A stretch of DNA of 64,000 bases, taken from contig NZ_VCMZ01000001.1 of NCBI RefSeq assembly GCF_006352475.1, positions 558,001 through 622,000 on the forward strand, read 5' to 3'. The translations under genes were made by a program, and so were the position numbers. The notes beneath the pieces are model-generated. The model saw only the letters and a program-made list of their open reading frames with translations. It ran no database searches and had not been told where the DNA came from. This stretch comes from Acinetobacter pullicarnis (GTDB lineage: Bacteria; Pseudomonadota; Gammaproteobacteria; Pseudomonadales; Moraxellaceae). Position 1 is the stretch's first letter, and the number at the start of each line of letters is the position of its first letter. This document shows positions 46,197 to 58,300 of this stretch, piece by piece.

Positions 46197-47378
46197 TTAT
46201 GCAGATAACGCAACATCAACCACAGAACGTGTTTCTTGTGCAATGCGACCTTCTTCATCTGTTGGAATCACCCAAATTTCTGGACCTGTCCCTGTATCAA
46301 TACGACCTTCTGTGCCACGGGCTAAATCATTGTTTTCTGATTGACCCAATTGGAAACCAAAATGCGGTAAGTACGACATGGTTTTTTCACGGATATAGGC
46401 TGAGTTTTCACCAATACCACCAGTAAAGATCAAGCCATTAATTTGTGGTAGGCCACAGCTGATACCTGCCAGTGATTTGGCCAAACGGTAGCAAAATACT
46501 TCAATTGCAAGCGTTGCATCTTGATTGCCCTGTTCTGAAGCTTCGATCAAGGTGCGCATATCATTGGAAAGCTGTGAAAGACCGAGTAAGCCACTTTCGC
46601 TGTTGAGCATTTTATCAATCTTAGTCAGATCCCAGCCGAGGTTGTTGGCAAGAAAACTGTGAATACTTGGATCAATATCGCCACTACGGGTACCCATCAC
46701 CACGCCTTCTAGCGGGGTAAGACCCATTGAGGTATCAATACTTTGACCATTCCAAACTGCGCAAGTCGAACTGCCGTTACCCAAGTGTGCAGTGAGCCAG
46801 CCGCCTTTTCTAAAATTACCGGCAAGCTCAGAACCACGGTCTGAAACATAGGCATGACTGGTGCCATGGAAACCATAGCGACGCACATTATGTTCGGTAT
46901 ATAAAAATTTAGGCACCGCATAACGGTAGGCGTATGCTGGCATGGTTTGGTGGAATGCGGTATCAAATACTGCAACTTGAGGTAATTCTGGGAACAAACG
47001 CATGGTCGCATCAATACCGACTAAATGTGCAGGATTGTGCAAGGGTGCGAGTGGGGTTGCATCACGAATTTTTTGAATAATTTCAGGATTCAAGCGTTCT
47101 GCTTTGGTTAATGTCCCCCCATGTACCACACGGTGACCAATGGCTTGAGGGTGGTATTCGGATAAGCGCGTTAAAATAGTTTCCAATGCTTTTTCATGAT
47201 CAGCGAATGGAATTGACAGCTCTAATGGTACGCCACCACCAGTAATTCCTTTGATACGTGCATCAGCAGCGCCCAAATTTTCCGCGAGACCAAAGATTCG
47301 GTCTTCACGACGATCGGAAACGAGTGCATATTTAATTGAAGAAGAACCGCAGTTGATAACTAATACTGATGTAGACAC
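46197..47378 (-). CDS. ackA: Acetate kinase
   Basis: The 393-residue protein phosphorylates acetate with ATP. Family signatures are [16 protein letters not shown] at the N-terminus and the second motif [18 protein letters not shown], with catalytic Asp in [10 protein letters not shown] and Arg in GHRVVHGG. It precedes pta on the same strand, as in most bacteria. The region upstream (47379-47792) is AT-rich and should hold the promoter. Confidence 0.97.
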   Translation of the reverse strand: MSTSVLVINCGSSSIKYALVSDRREDRIFGLAENLGAADARIKGITGGGVPLELSIPFADHEKALETILTRLSEYHPQAIGHRVVHGGTLTKAERLNPEIIQKIRDATPLAPLHNPAHLVGIDATMRLFPELPQVAVFDTAFHQTMPAYAYRYAVPKFLYTEHNVRRYGFHGTSHAYVSDRGSELAGNFRKGGWLTAHLGNGSSTCAVWNGQSIDTSMGLTPLEGVVMGTRSGDIDPSIHSFLANNLGWDLTKIDKMLNSESGLLGLSQLSNDMRTLIEASEQGNQDATLAIEVFCYRLAKSLAGISCGLPQINGLIFTGGIGENSAYIREKTMSYLPHFGFQLGQSENNDLARGTEGRIDTGTGPEIWVIPTDEEGRIAQETRSVVDVALSA

Positions 47379-47792
47379 GTTGAATTACCCAATTTTGTAT
47401 ATGTGGTGAATCGTCCTTGTTGATTTGACTATATTTTTAATAAGTGGTTGTTAAACTATTTTTTCAAAAAAGTGTTTTTAAAAAGTAGTTTGAAAAAAAA
47501 ACCAAATTTAATAATATTGTAATCAAAATCAAGATGTATGTTTTAGCACGTGAAAAATGTTGATCCTAGATAGACTTTAGGTGATTAGACTTAAGCACTA
47601 TCGACCAAAAAAAAATGAACAATTAATATTTATCGGTTAAAAAACAATTTAACAACTAAAAACAGTTACTTCAAATTTGCTTGTGATTTTTGTTGTGGCT
47701 AAATGTAAATAACCCAGCATTTCACATGAAATACTGGGCTTTAATTGATGTTTTTCAGCGATTAAGATGACTTAATCTGAGATTGGTATTTT
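47379..47792. other. Intergenic region between ackA and proA
   Basis: About 410 bases, very AT-rich with runs of A and T. It contains the proA terminator hairpin (CCCAG-CATTTC...GAAATACTGGG, about 47713-47737). The rest should contain the ackA promoter. No gene is visible. Confidence 0.6.
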
Positions 47793-49073
47793 TTAGTGAC
47801 GAATTTGTCCATCACCCAATACAATCCACTTCTGTGAGGTAAGGCCTTCTAGACCGACTGGACCACGCGCATGAATTTTATCGGTTGAAATACCAATTTC
47901 GGCACCGAGACCATATTCGAAACCATCGGCAAAACGGGTAGATGCGTTAATGACCACAGAGCTTGAATCAACACGCGTTAGGAACTGGCGCGATAAACTA
48001 TAGTTTTCAGTAATAATCGCATCGGTATGATGTGAGCCATATTTATTAATATGGACAATCGCTTCTTCGATGCCACTCATTACTTTGATCGCTAAAATTG
48101 GACCGAGATATTCTTCATACCAATCTTCTTCACTGGCTGCTTTGACCAGACTGCCCAAAATCGCTTGCGTTTGTCTACAGCCTCTTAGCTCAACCTGCTT
48201 TTCAGCCAACAGTTCAGCAATGCGTGGTAAAAAAGTTTCTGCAATTTTTTCATCGACCAATAAACTTTCCATGGCATTACAGACACCATAGCGATGCGTT
48301 TTGGCGTTGAGTACAATTGGCAATGCTTTTTGCAAGTCAGCTTGTGCTTCAACAAAAATGTGACAGTTGCCATCGAGATGTTTAATCACCGGAATCGTCG
48401 CATCTTGGCTGACACGCTCAATCAAGCTTTTACCACCACGTGGCACAATCACATCGACATATTCAGGCATCGTAATCAGTTGACCCACTGCTGCACGATC
48501 GGTGGTGTTGATGACTTGCACACAGGTTTCTGGTAAGCCCGCAACTTTTAGCCCATGTTGAATTGCATTGGCAATCGCTTGATTCGAGTTGATTGCCTCA
48601 GAACCGCCACGCAAAATAATGGCATTGCTCGATTTTAGTGCCAACGAAGCGGCTTCAAGGGTGACATTCGGACGCGATTCATAAATCATGCCGACCACAC
48701 CCAAAGGCACCCGCATTTTGCCGACCTGAATGCCGGAGGGGCGATAGGCCAAATCTGTAATTTCACCAATGGGATCAAGCAAGCTTGTGACATCATTTAG
48801 ACCTTGCAGCATGGCTTGAAAGCGTGCGGGCGTTAGTTCTAAGCGATCAAGCAGGGCATCATCAAGTTGTTGTGCACGGCCTTGGGTCATATCCATTTGA
48901 TTGGCGGCTAAAATCTGTTTTTCACTCTGCTGCAGTGCAGTGTAAATCGCAGATAAAGCATTATTTTTGACAAGGGTAGAGGCACTTGCAAGTACAGCCG
49001 AAGCTTGGCGTGCTTGTTGACCTACCCGTTGCATGTATTCCGCAATGGAATTGAGCTCAATTGAATCTTGCAT
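47793..49073 (-). CDS. proA: Glutamate-5-semialdehyde dehydrogenase (gamma-glutamyl phosphate reductase)
   Basis: The 426-residue enzyme reduces gamma-glutamyl phosphate to glutamate semialdehyde for proline synthesis, using NADPH. It shows the ALDH-type ProA layout: [35 protein letters not shown], the catalytic cysteine in [12 protein letters not shown], and the C-terminal [20 protein letters not shown]. Length matches the family. It stands alone here; proB is not in the window. Confidence 0.96.
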   Translation of the reverse strand: MQDSIELNSIAEYMQRVGQQARQASAVLASASTLVKNNALSAIYTALQQSEKQILAANQMDMTQGRAQQLDDALLDRLELTPARFQAMLQGLNDVTSLLDPIGEITDLAYRPSGIQVGKMRVPLGVVGMIYESRPNVTLEAASLALKSSNAIILRGGSEAINSNQAIANAIQHGLKVAGLPETCVQVINTTDRAAVGQLITMPEYVDVIVPRGGKSLIERVSQDATIPVIKHLDGNCHIFVEAQADLQKALPIVLNAKTHRYGVCNAMESLLVDEKIAETFLPRIAELLAEKQVELRGCRQTQAILGSLVKAASEEDWYEEYLGPILAIKVMSGIEEAIVHINKYGSHHTDAIITENYSLSRQFLTRVDSSSVVINASTRFADGFEYGLGAEIGISTDKIHARGPVGLEGLTSQKWIVLGDGQIRH

Positions 49074-49378
49074 GGTGATATTCGAATGACGTTTAAAATG
49101 CTGAGATGACTTTCGATACTAGCAGTCAGTGCAATAACATTCCATGCTTATTGATAAAACTTCTTTATAAAATGCATTGGGTCGATGTGGGTGATTCATT
49201 TTTAGATGGGTGACCGATGAAATTAGATGAACGGTGTGATTTCCGATTGCGATTGTTGATTTTATCTGTATAAAATTCAGCCTAGGAGGTTGATGTAATT
49301 TAAGTTTTAGTTATTTTGGTTGATTTTAAATAAAAATGATCTTGCAAAAAAACAATAACGCAAGAATGGAGGCAATGC
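49074..49378. other. Intergenic region between divergent proA and hydrolase genes
   Basis: About 300 bases that must hold the promoters of proA (minus) and the alpha/beta hydrolase (plus). GGAGG lies near the hydrolase start. No gene or repeat is seen. Confidence 0.5.
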
Positions 49379-50701
49379 ATGAATTCCATGATCTATATGG
49401 AAAAAAAACGCCAGCAAGTTAATCTGGGCGATGATTTTTTTGAGATTTACAATAAAAACTGCTTTAAACAGCCTCCTAGAGAAACCTGGATCAATGGCTG
49501 GAAAATCGAATATATGGCAATCGCAGCGCCTGCCACTCGTTTTAATACCCCCATCGTCATCGTCGGTGGTGCCTTTCAAAACTTTAGTTCCTATAAATAT
49601 TGTGTCGAACAACTCTTTGAAAAAGGCCCAGTCATCTTAATCGATTTACCTTCTTTGGGTGCCAATCAACAAATCTATAATCAAGAATGTGGCCAATCTG
49701 CTGCAACGCTGGAACTCCCCGATTTGTCTCGAATGCTTGGTGCCTGGTTGGATCTAATTGGTATTACAAAAGTTTCAATGATGGGGATGTCCTTGGGCTC
49801 TGTGGTGGCCTCATATTTTGCCCATCAACGTCCTGAGTTACTTGATCGTGTGGTGTTGATGGGGGTTATGCAGGAAACCCGTAAAAGTTGGCGGATGTTG
49901 CTCGAAGAATCTTTATTGTTGATGCAGGAACAGCGTATGACCGAATTTGGACAGGCGGTCATTTTATATTTGGTCAATCACGCGAAACTAGATAAAACCA
50001 GAATGTCACCGACAGCCAAACGCTTGTTCTTTCAACAAATGGCGGAGTTTGGTCAAACAGAACAGCATCGCTATGAAATTAACTGTAATCGGTTACTGCG
50101 GCTCAGTCATGTGCCCGTACCCCGCTGCAAAACGCTGGTGGCATGTGGTCAATACGATAGCTTTACCTTGCCTTATGAGAATGCCAATTTTGCGTTGCAA
50201 TGCCCCAATGTGCAGTTTGCATTGATTGCCAATGCTGACCATCTGCCTCAGTTACAACGTCGTAAAGAGACTTTAGATTTATTTGTGCGTTTTCTTAAAG
50301 ATGAATCGATTGATCAGGTGGAGGGGATTATGACACTGACACGTGAACAGATGCAGCAACTTGAGCATCACCCTGAAGCACGCGTCAAAGTAGCGCATCC
50401 GCAAACCAAGTTGCAGCATCGGCAGACCACACTTGAACTGCCAGTTGAAATTGTAGATCTCAATTATTTCGAGGTGTTATTGCAGTTTTCAGATACGCAA
50501 TTGGCTGCTGAGGCTGCACAATATCCGCGTGATTTGTCTTTGTTTTTTCAAGATGCTGTAGGCGAGTTTAAGGTGGAATGCCTGATCTTTGCGCTTGAAC
50601 TGTCACAAGTACGGGCCATTTTTAAACACGGGTCTTTTGACATTTCTGAACGTCTCCTCGCATTTATTCAAACGCAAGCCAGTCCAGTTTCAGATGCTTA
50701 G
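49379..50701 (+). CDS. Alpha/beta-fold hydrolase with C-terminal extension
   Basis: The 440-residue protein has an alpha/beta hydrolase core of about 310 residues (VIVGGAFQNFSSYKYCVEQL; nucleophile elbow GMSLGS with Ser about residue 141; Asp in CGQYDSF; His in NADHLPQL). A further 110 residues or so (EARVKVAHPQTKLQHRQT, then FEVLLQFSD) look like a PilZ-like beta-barrel but lack obvious RxxxR and DxSxxG motifs. There is no signal peptide. RhlA-like proteins look similar in the first half, but the substrate is unknown. The ATG is preceded by AATGGAGG. Confidence 0.75.
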   Translation: MNSMIYMEKKRQQVNLGDDFFEIYNKNCFKQPPRETWINGWKIEYMAIAAPATRFNTPIVIVGGAFQNFSSYKYCVEQLFEKGPVILIDLPSLGANQQIYNQECGQSAATLELPDLSRMLGAWLDLIGITKVSMMGMSLGSVVASYFAHQRPELLDRVVLMGVMQETRKSWRMLLEESLLLMQEQRMTEFGQAVILYLVNHAKLDKTRMSPTAKRLFFQQMAEFGQTEQHRYEINCNRLLRLSHVPVPRCKTLVACGQYDSFTLPYENANFALQCPNVQFALIANADHLPQLQRRKETLDLFVRFLKDESIDQVEGIMTLTREQMQQLEHHPEARVKVAHPQTKLQHRQTTLELPVEIVDLNYFEVLLQFSDTQLAAEAAQYPRDLSLFFQDAVGEFKVECLIFALELSQVRAIFKHGSFDISERLLAFIQTQASPVSDA

Positions 50702-50756
50702 TCATTTGGTCGATGTTTGTGTGGCATTGGGATTAGCGGGTTAAAGCGTCTTTGGC

Positions 50757-50793
50757 AAGCATAGGCAATATTATATTGCCTATGCTTTTTTAT
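50757..50793. terminator. Bidirectional terminator between hydrolase and nagZ
   Basis: AAGCATAGGCAAT and ATTGCCTATGCTT form a 13-bp stem with a T-run to the right. Confidence 0.9.
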
Positions 50794-50809
50794 ACTGCTC
50801 AATAAGTAC

Positions 50810-51838
50810 TTAGTGGTTTGAATATGACTCTTTAAAGGCTTCGATGCGTTGTTTGGTTGCTTGCCATGCATCACCTAAATCAAATTGTGCGCCAATCTGC
50901 AGCGAAGGAATCTTGCCGCGCATTCGTTCGAGTCGAGCTTGATCTGGCAAGTCTAGATTTTCAATTGCTGCCAAAGCAAGTTGTGCGGCAGCACGATCAT
51001 TACAGACCAAGCCCATATCGCAACCTGCATTTAGTGCAGCAAGAATCCGTGCATCTGCACCCCCAGCAACCCCCGCGGCTTGCATACTCAAATCGTCTGA
51101 GAAGAGGACGCCATCAAATTTAAGTTGTTGTCTTAGGATATTTTGAATCCAGAATGGAGAAAAGCCCGCTGGATTTGGGTCAACCTGATCATAAATAACA
51201 TGCGCCGGCATCAGGGCATCGAGTTGTGGCTGTAACTGGATAAAACTTTGCATATCTTTTTCGAAAATCGCTTCATAAGGACGACTATCAATTGCAGCAG
51301 CAACATGGGAGTCTGCCTTTACTGAGCCGTGACCAGGAAAATGTTTCCCCGTTGTTGCCATTCCTGCACGTTGCATCCCCTGCATAAAGGCACGTGCAAG
51401 CACAATGATATCTGCTTGATTGTTTGCAAAAGCACGATCGCCAATCACATCACTAATGTCATTGATATCTAAAACGGGAGCAAAACTAAAATCGATACCA
51501 ACGGCCAAGACTTCGGTCGCCATAAGCCAGCCACATTGTTCCGCAAGTAAAATGGCTTGTGCAGGATCACTGCTATAAAGCTCACCGAAACGACCCATTG
51601 CTGGAAGTAAAGTGAAACCTGTTCGAAGACGTTGTACACGGCCACCTTCCTGATCGACTGCAATGAGTAAATCGGCACGAATAGCGCGCATATGATCCGT
51701 TAAAGCACGAACTTGTTTTGGTGATTCTATATTTCGTGCAAATAAAATCACACCACCGACTTGCGGAGTGCGTAATAATTCAATATCTTCTTGAGTCAGT
51801 GTGGTCGCTGCAATATCGAGCATTAAGGCGCCAATCAT
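50810..51838 (-). CDS. nagZ: Beta-N-acetylhexosaminidase NagZ
   Basis: The 342-residue GH3 enzyme removes N-acetylglucosamine from muropeptides in the cytosol during peptidoglycan recycling and so affects AmpC induction signals. Family motifs are visible: GVILFARNIESPKQVRALTD, DQEGGRVQRLR, KHFPGHGSVKADSHVA with the catalytic His-Asp pair, and GVLFSDDLSMQAAGV with the nucleophile Asp. There is no signal peptide, as expected. The gene is divergent from prc. Confidence 0.97.
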   Translation of the reverse strand: MIGALMLDIAATTLTQEDIELLRTPQVGGVILFARNIESPKQVRALTDHMRAIRADLLIAVDQEGGRVQRLRTGFTLLPAMGRFGELYSSDPAQAILLAEQCGWLMATEVLAVGIDFSFAPVLDINDISDVIGDRAFANNQADIIVLARAFMQGMQRAGMATTGKHFPGHGSVKADSHVAAAIDSRPYEAIFEKDMQSFIQLQPQLDALMPAHVIYDQVDPNPAGFSPFWIQNILRQQLKFDGVLFSDDLSMQAAGVAGGADARILAALNAGCDMGLVCNDRAAAQLALAAIENLDLPDQARLERMRGKIPSLQIGAQFDLGDAWQATKQRIEAFKESYSNH

Positions 51839-52038
51839 AATTTAAATCCGTAGCGTTGCTTTTTTTAGACAGGCAAACCATAACTGAAACTTGCAATGAT
51901 TTGCTACATTTTATCGATGCATATTATGATAAAACTACGCATCATAAACAGATAAAGTTGTTTAAGATTCTGATTCTAATCAATTCAGCACAAAAAACAG
52001 CGTTGAAATTGGAAAACCCGAGGAAGTAAACCGTATTT

Positions 52039-54237
52039 ATGAAACTTCAAATAATCGCTTGCGCAGTTGCTATTGCGACTGGTGGATTGTTCTTTAATCA
52101 CACTATGAATGAAGCTATTGCTGCAACAGAACCTGCTTCAACTTCTTCATTGATTAGACCCTCACAAGAACAAGCTTTAGTTTCTCGCCAATTGGCGACT
52201 TTGGTTGATCGACAACATTATTTGAATATGCGTTTAGATGCAGAGACATCTAATCGTATCTTAAGCATGTATTTAGATAGTCTTGATCCAGATCACACGC
52301 TTTTTCTGGCTTCTGAAGTCGAGCAATATAAAAAACAATATGGTTCTACATTTGGTGCTGCCTTAAAAGCCGGTGACTTAGCTGGGCCTTATGCGATTCA
52401 TGAACAGTATCGCAATCGTTTAAAAGCATTTTATCAATATATGTTGATGGAGCTTAAAACCCCACAAAACCTAAATCAGCCAGACGTGTATTTGGAAACA
52501 GATCGCGAAAAAGCGCCTTATTTTAATACTGAAGCTGAATTACATGCCCAGTGGAAAAAAACACTGGTTTCACAGCTGATCAATTTGACCATCATCAAAG
52601 AAGAAGAAAATGCCAAACAAAAGGCATTGAAAGCAGATCCATCGTTGGCCAATGGTCAGGATCTCACCGCATCAGAAGATTTAACGCCAGCACAAACTTT
52701 GACCAAACGCTATACCCGTCAACTTGAACGAATTAGCCGAGTGAAAAGTGATGATGTTCTTGATAAAACCTTAAATGCAATGTTGGCAACTTACGATCCA
52801 CACAGTAATTATTTCCCACCTGTTGATGCGATGGAGTTGAACCGCCAAACCACCTTGCAGCTTGAAGGGATTGGGGTCGCCATTCGCCCAGACCGTGGCA
52901 ATGAAGACTATACCAAAATTGAATCGATTGTTGATGGTGGTCCAGCCAGTAAGTCTGGCCAGATTAAGTCAGGGGATCGCATTATTGGTGTGGCACAAAA
53001 TGGCGAGAAAATGGTTGATGTGATTGGTTGGCCAAGTTCTGAAATTGTGGGGCTTATTCGTGGTAAGCGTGGTACGAAAGTGACGATTAAGTTGCTTGGT
53101 GCTGGCGCCTCAATGAATCAAGCACGTGCAGTCACATTGACCCGTGATGTAATTCAAGAAGAAGATGCGGGTGTGAAATCACGTATTGTTGATATCACGC
53201 GCGATGGTAAGAAGCATCGTTTTGGTGTGCTTGAAATCCCATCTTTCTATTTAAATTATCGCGCACGCCGTGCTGGTAATGACTACCGCTCAGTCGCTGA
53301 AGATACCAACAATGCCTTAAAATCATTGGCTGCACAAAATATCGATGGAGTGATTATCGATTTACGTAACAATCCAGGTGGCTCTTTAGAAGAAGTTGCG
53401 AAGATGTTGGGACAAGTGATTAAAGAAGGTCCAGTCGTTCAAATTCGTGACGGTAATGGTAACGTTAACGTATTTAATGATACAGATGCTGGTGCCCAAA
53501 CGTATGCAGGACCGCTTGCTGTATTGATTAACTTAGCTTCCGCTTCTGCGAGTGAAATTTTTTCAGCAGCAATTCAAGACTATGATCGTGGGATTGTGAT
53601 TGGTAGCACCACCACAGGTAAAGGAACGGCACAAGTTCAACTCGACAACCTCGCTTATGGTCAGGCGACCCTAACTCAACGTAAGTTCTACCGAATTACA
53701 GGTGGAAGTACCCAAAACAAAGGGGTGATTCCGGACATTAAATTGGTTGATATTTACGACGAGGAGTTTGGTGAACGTAAAGCCAAAAATGCCTTGAAAT
53801 GGGATACGATTCCGACAGCACCGTTCAAACGTGAAGGTGATGTGAAAAGTTATATTCCACAGCTGACCGAAGCTTCCAAACAGCGTGTTGCACTTGATCC
53901 GCAATTTAATTATTTAGCAACACGAATGGCCATTGCCAAAGAAAGTAAAGATCAGAAAAAAGTGGTGCTTGATATTGATCAACGCAAAGCTGAATTGGTT
54001 GCGTTAGAACAAAGAACGCTTGCAGCAGAAAATAAGCGTCGTGGTTTAACGGGACAAAAACCATTCCAAAATTGGGAAAGTTATCAAGCTTCTTTAGATG
54101 GTTTGGCTGAGTCGCGCAGTAAGATCAAAGCCAATCTTCGTCCTGCCTTGCCTGAAGAAGAAACCTTTGTAACTGAAGCTGCTAATATTTTATTAGATTA
54201 TAGTCAGTCTAATAAAAAAATGGTTCAACAACACTAA
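52039..54237 (+). CDS. prc: Carboxy-terminal processing protease Prc/Tsp
   Basis: The 732-residue periplasmic protease has a signal peptide (LQIIACAVAIATGGLFFN), a PDZ domain (about residues 265-345, GIGVAIRPDRGNEDYTKIES) and an S41 catalytic domain: DLRNNPGGSLEEVAKMLGQ, ASASASEIFSAAIQDYDRG (catalytic Ser), and GSTTTGKGTAQVQL (catalytic Lys). A helical C-terminal domain of about 160 residues follows. Length fits Tsp. Substrates are envelope proteins with nonpolar C-termini and hydrolases that must be degraded. A GAGG lies 15 bases upstream of the ATG at 52039. Confidence 0.96.
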   Translation: MKLQIIACAVAIATGGLFFNHTMNEAIAATEPASTSSLIRPSQEQALVSRQLATLVDRQHYLNMRLDAETSNRILSMYLDSLDPDHTLFLASEVEQYKKQYGSTFGAALKAGDLAGPYAIHEQYRNRLKAFYQYMLMELKTPQNLNQPDVYLETDREKAPYFNTEAELHAQWKKTLVSQLINLTIIKEEENAKQKALKADPSLANGQDLTASEDLTPAQTLTKRYTRQLERISRVKSDDVLDKTLNAMLATYDPHSNYFPPVDAMELNRQTTLQLEGIGVAIRPDRGNEDYTKIESIVDGGPASKSGQIKSGDRIIGVAQNGEKMVDVIGWPSSEIVGLIRGKRGTKVTIKLLGAGASMNQARAVTLTRDVIQEEDAGVKSRIVDITRDGKKHRFGVLEIPSFYLNYRARRAGNDYRSVAEDTNNALKSLAAQNIDGVIIDLRNNPGGSLEEVAKMLGQVIKEGPVVQIRDGNGNVNVFNDTDAGAQTYAGPLAVLINLASASASEIFSAAIQDYDRGIVIGSTTTGKGTAQVQLDNLAYGQATLTQRKFYRITGGSTQNKGVIPDIKLVDIYDEEFGERKAKNALKWDTIPTAPFKREGDVKSYIPQLTEASKQRVALDPQFNYLATRMAIAKESKDQKKVVLDIDQRKAELVALEQRTLAAENKRRGLTGQKPFQNWESYQASLDGLAESRSKIKANLRPALPEEETFVTEAANILLDYSQSNKKMVQQH

Positions 54238-54264
54238 ATACCACGTTACTTAACCTGATCCCCT

Positions 54265-54292
54265 AGAAAGCCAGCAGAGATGCTGGCTTTCT
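54265..54292 (+). terminator. prc terminator
   Basis: AGAAAGCCAGCA-GAGA-TGCTGGCTTTCT hairpin, 28 bases after the stop codon, followed by GTTATT. Confidence 0.85.
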
Positions 54293-55371
54293 GTTATTCA
54301 GCTCTTCATTTTTCAATTGGCGAAGCCAACGCACTTTATTATTTTAGTGCTGATGACCTTCGTTGTTAGATTTACCTTCCTGAAATTTTAAGTTCCATTT
54401 TAAAAACGGACGTAGATGCTTTGGGGGAGGCTATCGTATTTTTCATGTTGTTCTCAAGCAAGAAAATATTTAATTCGGATTCATGATTGAAAAAATAATA
54501 TGCAAACTCTGAAGCTTACGTCAGATCTGGGCGTGCAGATCCAATGATCTAGAATGTTACTTTGGTTCGACTAATACGAGTAAGTGCAAACATGAGTTAT
54601 TTGTCGTTACAGTTGAGCAGATCGAAATGTATTCTTGTGTAGGTTCTATGTGACGAAGCATGTGATTGTTAGCACAGTAACATAGATCATGATCAGTATT
54701 TTTAGGTGTAGCATAATTAAGCACACCCTTAATTGTAATTTTCATCCGAGGGCACGTGTATACAAAAATATGACAGTGCGCTATGAGGGGTATTAATCAT
54801 AGCGAATATATTTATTACCTTGGATGCATACTATTAAAGAATAAACCTATTTATTTATAAGGCGACAATAAAAGATTTGTTATTTAGATCTATTGGATTT
54901 TATTGAATTTTTTATTATATTTTATTTCTCATGTTAAGTGGTTATTTGAATTGAATTGTAATCTTGGGTGGTTGTTTTTAATATAATAACTAGTTTTAAT
55001 ATTTTTGTTGATTTTATTTTATTTCATCATTACTGGGTGATTTTTTTTAGTTTCATGTTGTTGTTGCCATCTTTTAATATTTGTAATTTTCTAGGATGTA
55101 TTATATTGGGTTTTTAAGAGCTGCAATAATTGAATACTAATTTCTTAAGTTTATTTATCTGTATTTTCCTTTTAATTTCTTTATAAACAATTGTTTGTGG
55201 TTATTTGATTTAGTGGATTTAAATATTTTGGAGTAGGATGCTTTCGATTTTTTTTTTGTATGCTAGTTTGTGGGGTTCTACACTAATAAGTTAGTTAATG
55301 TTTATTTATATATTAAATGATATTGAGAAACGTTAAATATAAAATGACATGTAATCCAGAGGATGAAAAAT
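54293..55371. other. Long AT-rich upstream region of the adhesin gene
   Basis: About 1.08 kb without a clear gene. A minus-strand frame at 54344-54430 reads HLRPFLKWNLKFQEGKSNNE-type sequence that looks like the tail of a lost protein. A 62-codon frame at 54557-54745 lacks a ribosome binding site. The rest is more than 70 percent A/T by eye and probably carries the promoter and regulatory region of the adhesin. Confidence 0.55.
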
Positions 55372-58300
55372 ATGTCCCAATTAAAAATAGTATCTAAAGA
55401 ATCCCATAATGTATTGCAAGATAATGTTGATGGCAATGTAACGTTGTCTGAAGCATCTGTTGTTATTGTAAAAGCAAATGCTGAAGATATTCAGCAAGTA
55501 AAAAGAGATGGGAATAATGCAGTAATCACTTTAAAATCTGGAGAGCAGATTGTCATCGTTAACTTTTTTCCAAATGGAAAGGATGATACTGAAAACAGCT
55601 TGGTCTTTGAGGATGAGCAACATCAATTAAAATGGGCGCAATTTATTGATGCCAATGGTGTATCACTTGAGAATATTACATTAACGACTATAGAAAGTAT
55701 TGAGCCATTACTATTTAGCGCAGACTCGATGAATCCTTGGGCTTGGCTTGCAATACCAGCGGTAGCGGCTGGTATTGCGATAGCATCGCATGATAATAAA
55801 GACTCTACGCCAGATAAAGATACGACGGCACCAAATGCACCTGTAGTCAATCCGCCGAATGCTAAAGATCCAATCACAGGTACAGCGGAACCTGGAAGTA
55901 CAGTCAAAGTGACATATCCTGATGGCAGCACAGATACGGCGATCGTAGGGTCTGATGGCAAATGGACTTTGCCAAATCCAGGTTTAAAAGATGGTGATGA
56001 ACTCAAAGTGACTGCGACCGATGCCGCAGGCAATACCTCACCAGAAACCAATGCGACCGTTGATGCGATTGCTCCAAACCCACCTAAAGTAAATCCACCG
56101 AATGGGGATAGCCCAATTACTGGAGAAGCTGAAGCAGGCAGTACGGTTACAGTCACCTATCCTGATGGCACAACCAAAGAAGTGGTCGCAGATTCTGATG
56201 GTAAATGGACAGCCCCAAATCCAGGGTTAAAAGACGGTGATGAGCTCAAAGTCACGGCCAAGGATGCGGCAGGCAATACCTCACCAGAAACCAATGCGAC
56301 CGTTGATGCAATTGCTCCAAACCCACCTAAAGTAAATCCACCGAATGGGGATAGCCCAATTACTGGAGAAGCTGAAGCAGGCAGCACGGTTACAGTCACC
56401 TATCCTGATGGCACAACCAAAGAAGTGGTCGCAGATTCTGATGGTAAATGGACAGCCCCAAATCCAGGGTTAAAAGACGGTGATGAGCTCAAAGTGACTG
56501 CGACCGATAGCGCAGGGAACACCTCACCAGAAACCAATGCGACCGTTGATGCGATTGCTCCAAACCCACCTAAAGTAAATCCACCGAATGGGGATAGCCC
56601 AATTACTGGAGAAGCTGAAGCAGGCAGCACGGTTACAGTCACCTATCCTGATGGCACAACCGAAGAAGTGATTGCAGGTCCTGATGGTAAATGGACAGCC
56701 CCAAATCCAGGGTTAAAAGATGGTGATGAACTCAAAGTGACTGCGACCGATGGCGCAGGGAACACCTCACCAGAAACCAGTGCGACCGTTGATGCGATTG
56801 CTCCAAACCCACCTAAAGTAAATCCACCGAATGGGGATAGCCCAATTACTGGAGAAGCTGAAGCAGGCAGCACGGTTACAGTCACCTATCCTGATGGCAC
56901 AACCGAAGAAGTGATTGCAGGTCCTGATGGTAAATGGACAGCCCCAAATCCAGGGTTAAAAGATGGTGATGAACTCAAAGTGACTGCGACCGATGGCGCA
57001 GGGAACACCTCACCAGAAACCAGTGCGACCGTTGATGCGATTGCTCCAAACCCACCTAAAGTAAATCCACCGAATGGGGATAGCCCAATTACTGGAGAAG
57101 CTGAAGCAGGCAGTACGGTTACAGTGACCTATCCTGATGGTACAACCGAAGAAGTGATTGCAGGTCCTGATGGTAAATGGACAGCTCCAAATCCAGGGTT
57201 AAAAGATGGTGATGAACTCAAAGTGACTGCGACCGATGGCGCAGGGAACACCTCACCAGAAACCAGTGCGACCGTTGATGCGATTGCTCCAAACCCACCT
57301 AAAGTAAATCCACCGAATGGGGATAGCCCAATTACTGGAGAAGCTGAAGCAGGCAGCACGGTTACAGTCACCTATCCTGATGGTACAACCGAAGAAGTGA
57401 TTGCAGGTCCTGATGGTAAATGGACAGCTCCAAATCCAGGGTTAAAAGATGGTGATGAACTCAAAGTGACTGCGACCGATGGCGCAGGGAACACCTCACC
57501 AGAAACTAGTGCGACCGTTGATACGATTGCTCCAAACCCACCTAAAGTAAATCCACCGAATGGGGATAGCCCAATTACTGGAGAAGCTGAAGCAGGCAGT
57601 ACGGTTACAGTGACCTATCCTGATGGCACAACCGAAGAAGTGATTGCAGGTCCTGATGGTAAATGGACAGCCCCAAATCCAGGGTTAAAAGACGGTGATG
57701 AACTCAAAGTGACTGCGACAGATGCCGCAGGCAATACTTCACCAGAAACCAGTGCGACCGTTGATGCGACAGCACCAACAGCACCTGTGGTCAATCCACC
57801 AAATGGAAGTTCACCGATTACAGGCAGTGCAGAAGCAGGCAGTACCGTCAAAGTGACCCTACCCGATGGCACGGTAGTAAGTACTACAGCAGATGCAAAC
57901 GGTAACTGGACGATACCAAATCCAGGTTTAACAGATGGTGATCAAATCAAAGTGACTGCGACAGATGCCGCAGGCAATACTTCACCAGAAACCAATGCGA
58001 CCGTTGACGCGACAGCACCAACAGCACCTGTGGTCAATCCACCAAATGGAAGTTCACCGATTACAGGCAGTGCAGAAGCAGGCAGTACCGTCAAAGTGAC
58101 CCTACCCGATGGCACGGTAGTAAGTACTACAGCAGATGCAAACGGTAACTGGACGATACCAAATCCAGGTTTAACAGATGGTGATCAAATCAAAGTGACT
58201 GCGACAGATGCCGCAGGCAATACTTCACCAGAAACCAATGCGACCGTTGACGCGACAGCACCAACAGCACCTGTGGTCAATCCACCAAATGGAAGTTCAC

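Noticed and set aside
54557..54745. 62-codon minus-strand ORF
   Set aside because: No ribosome binding site, no family resemblance and AT-rich surroundings; likely chance.
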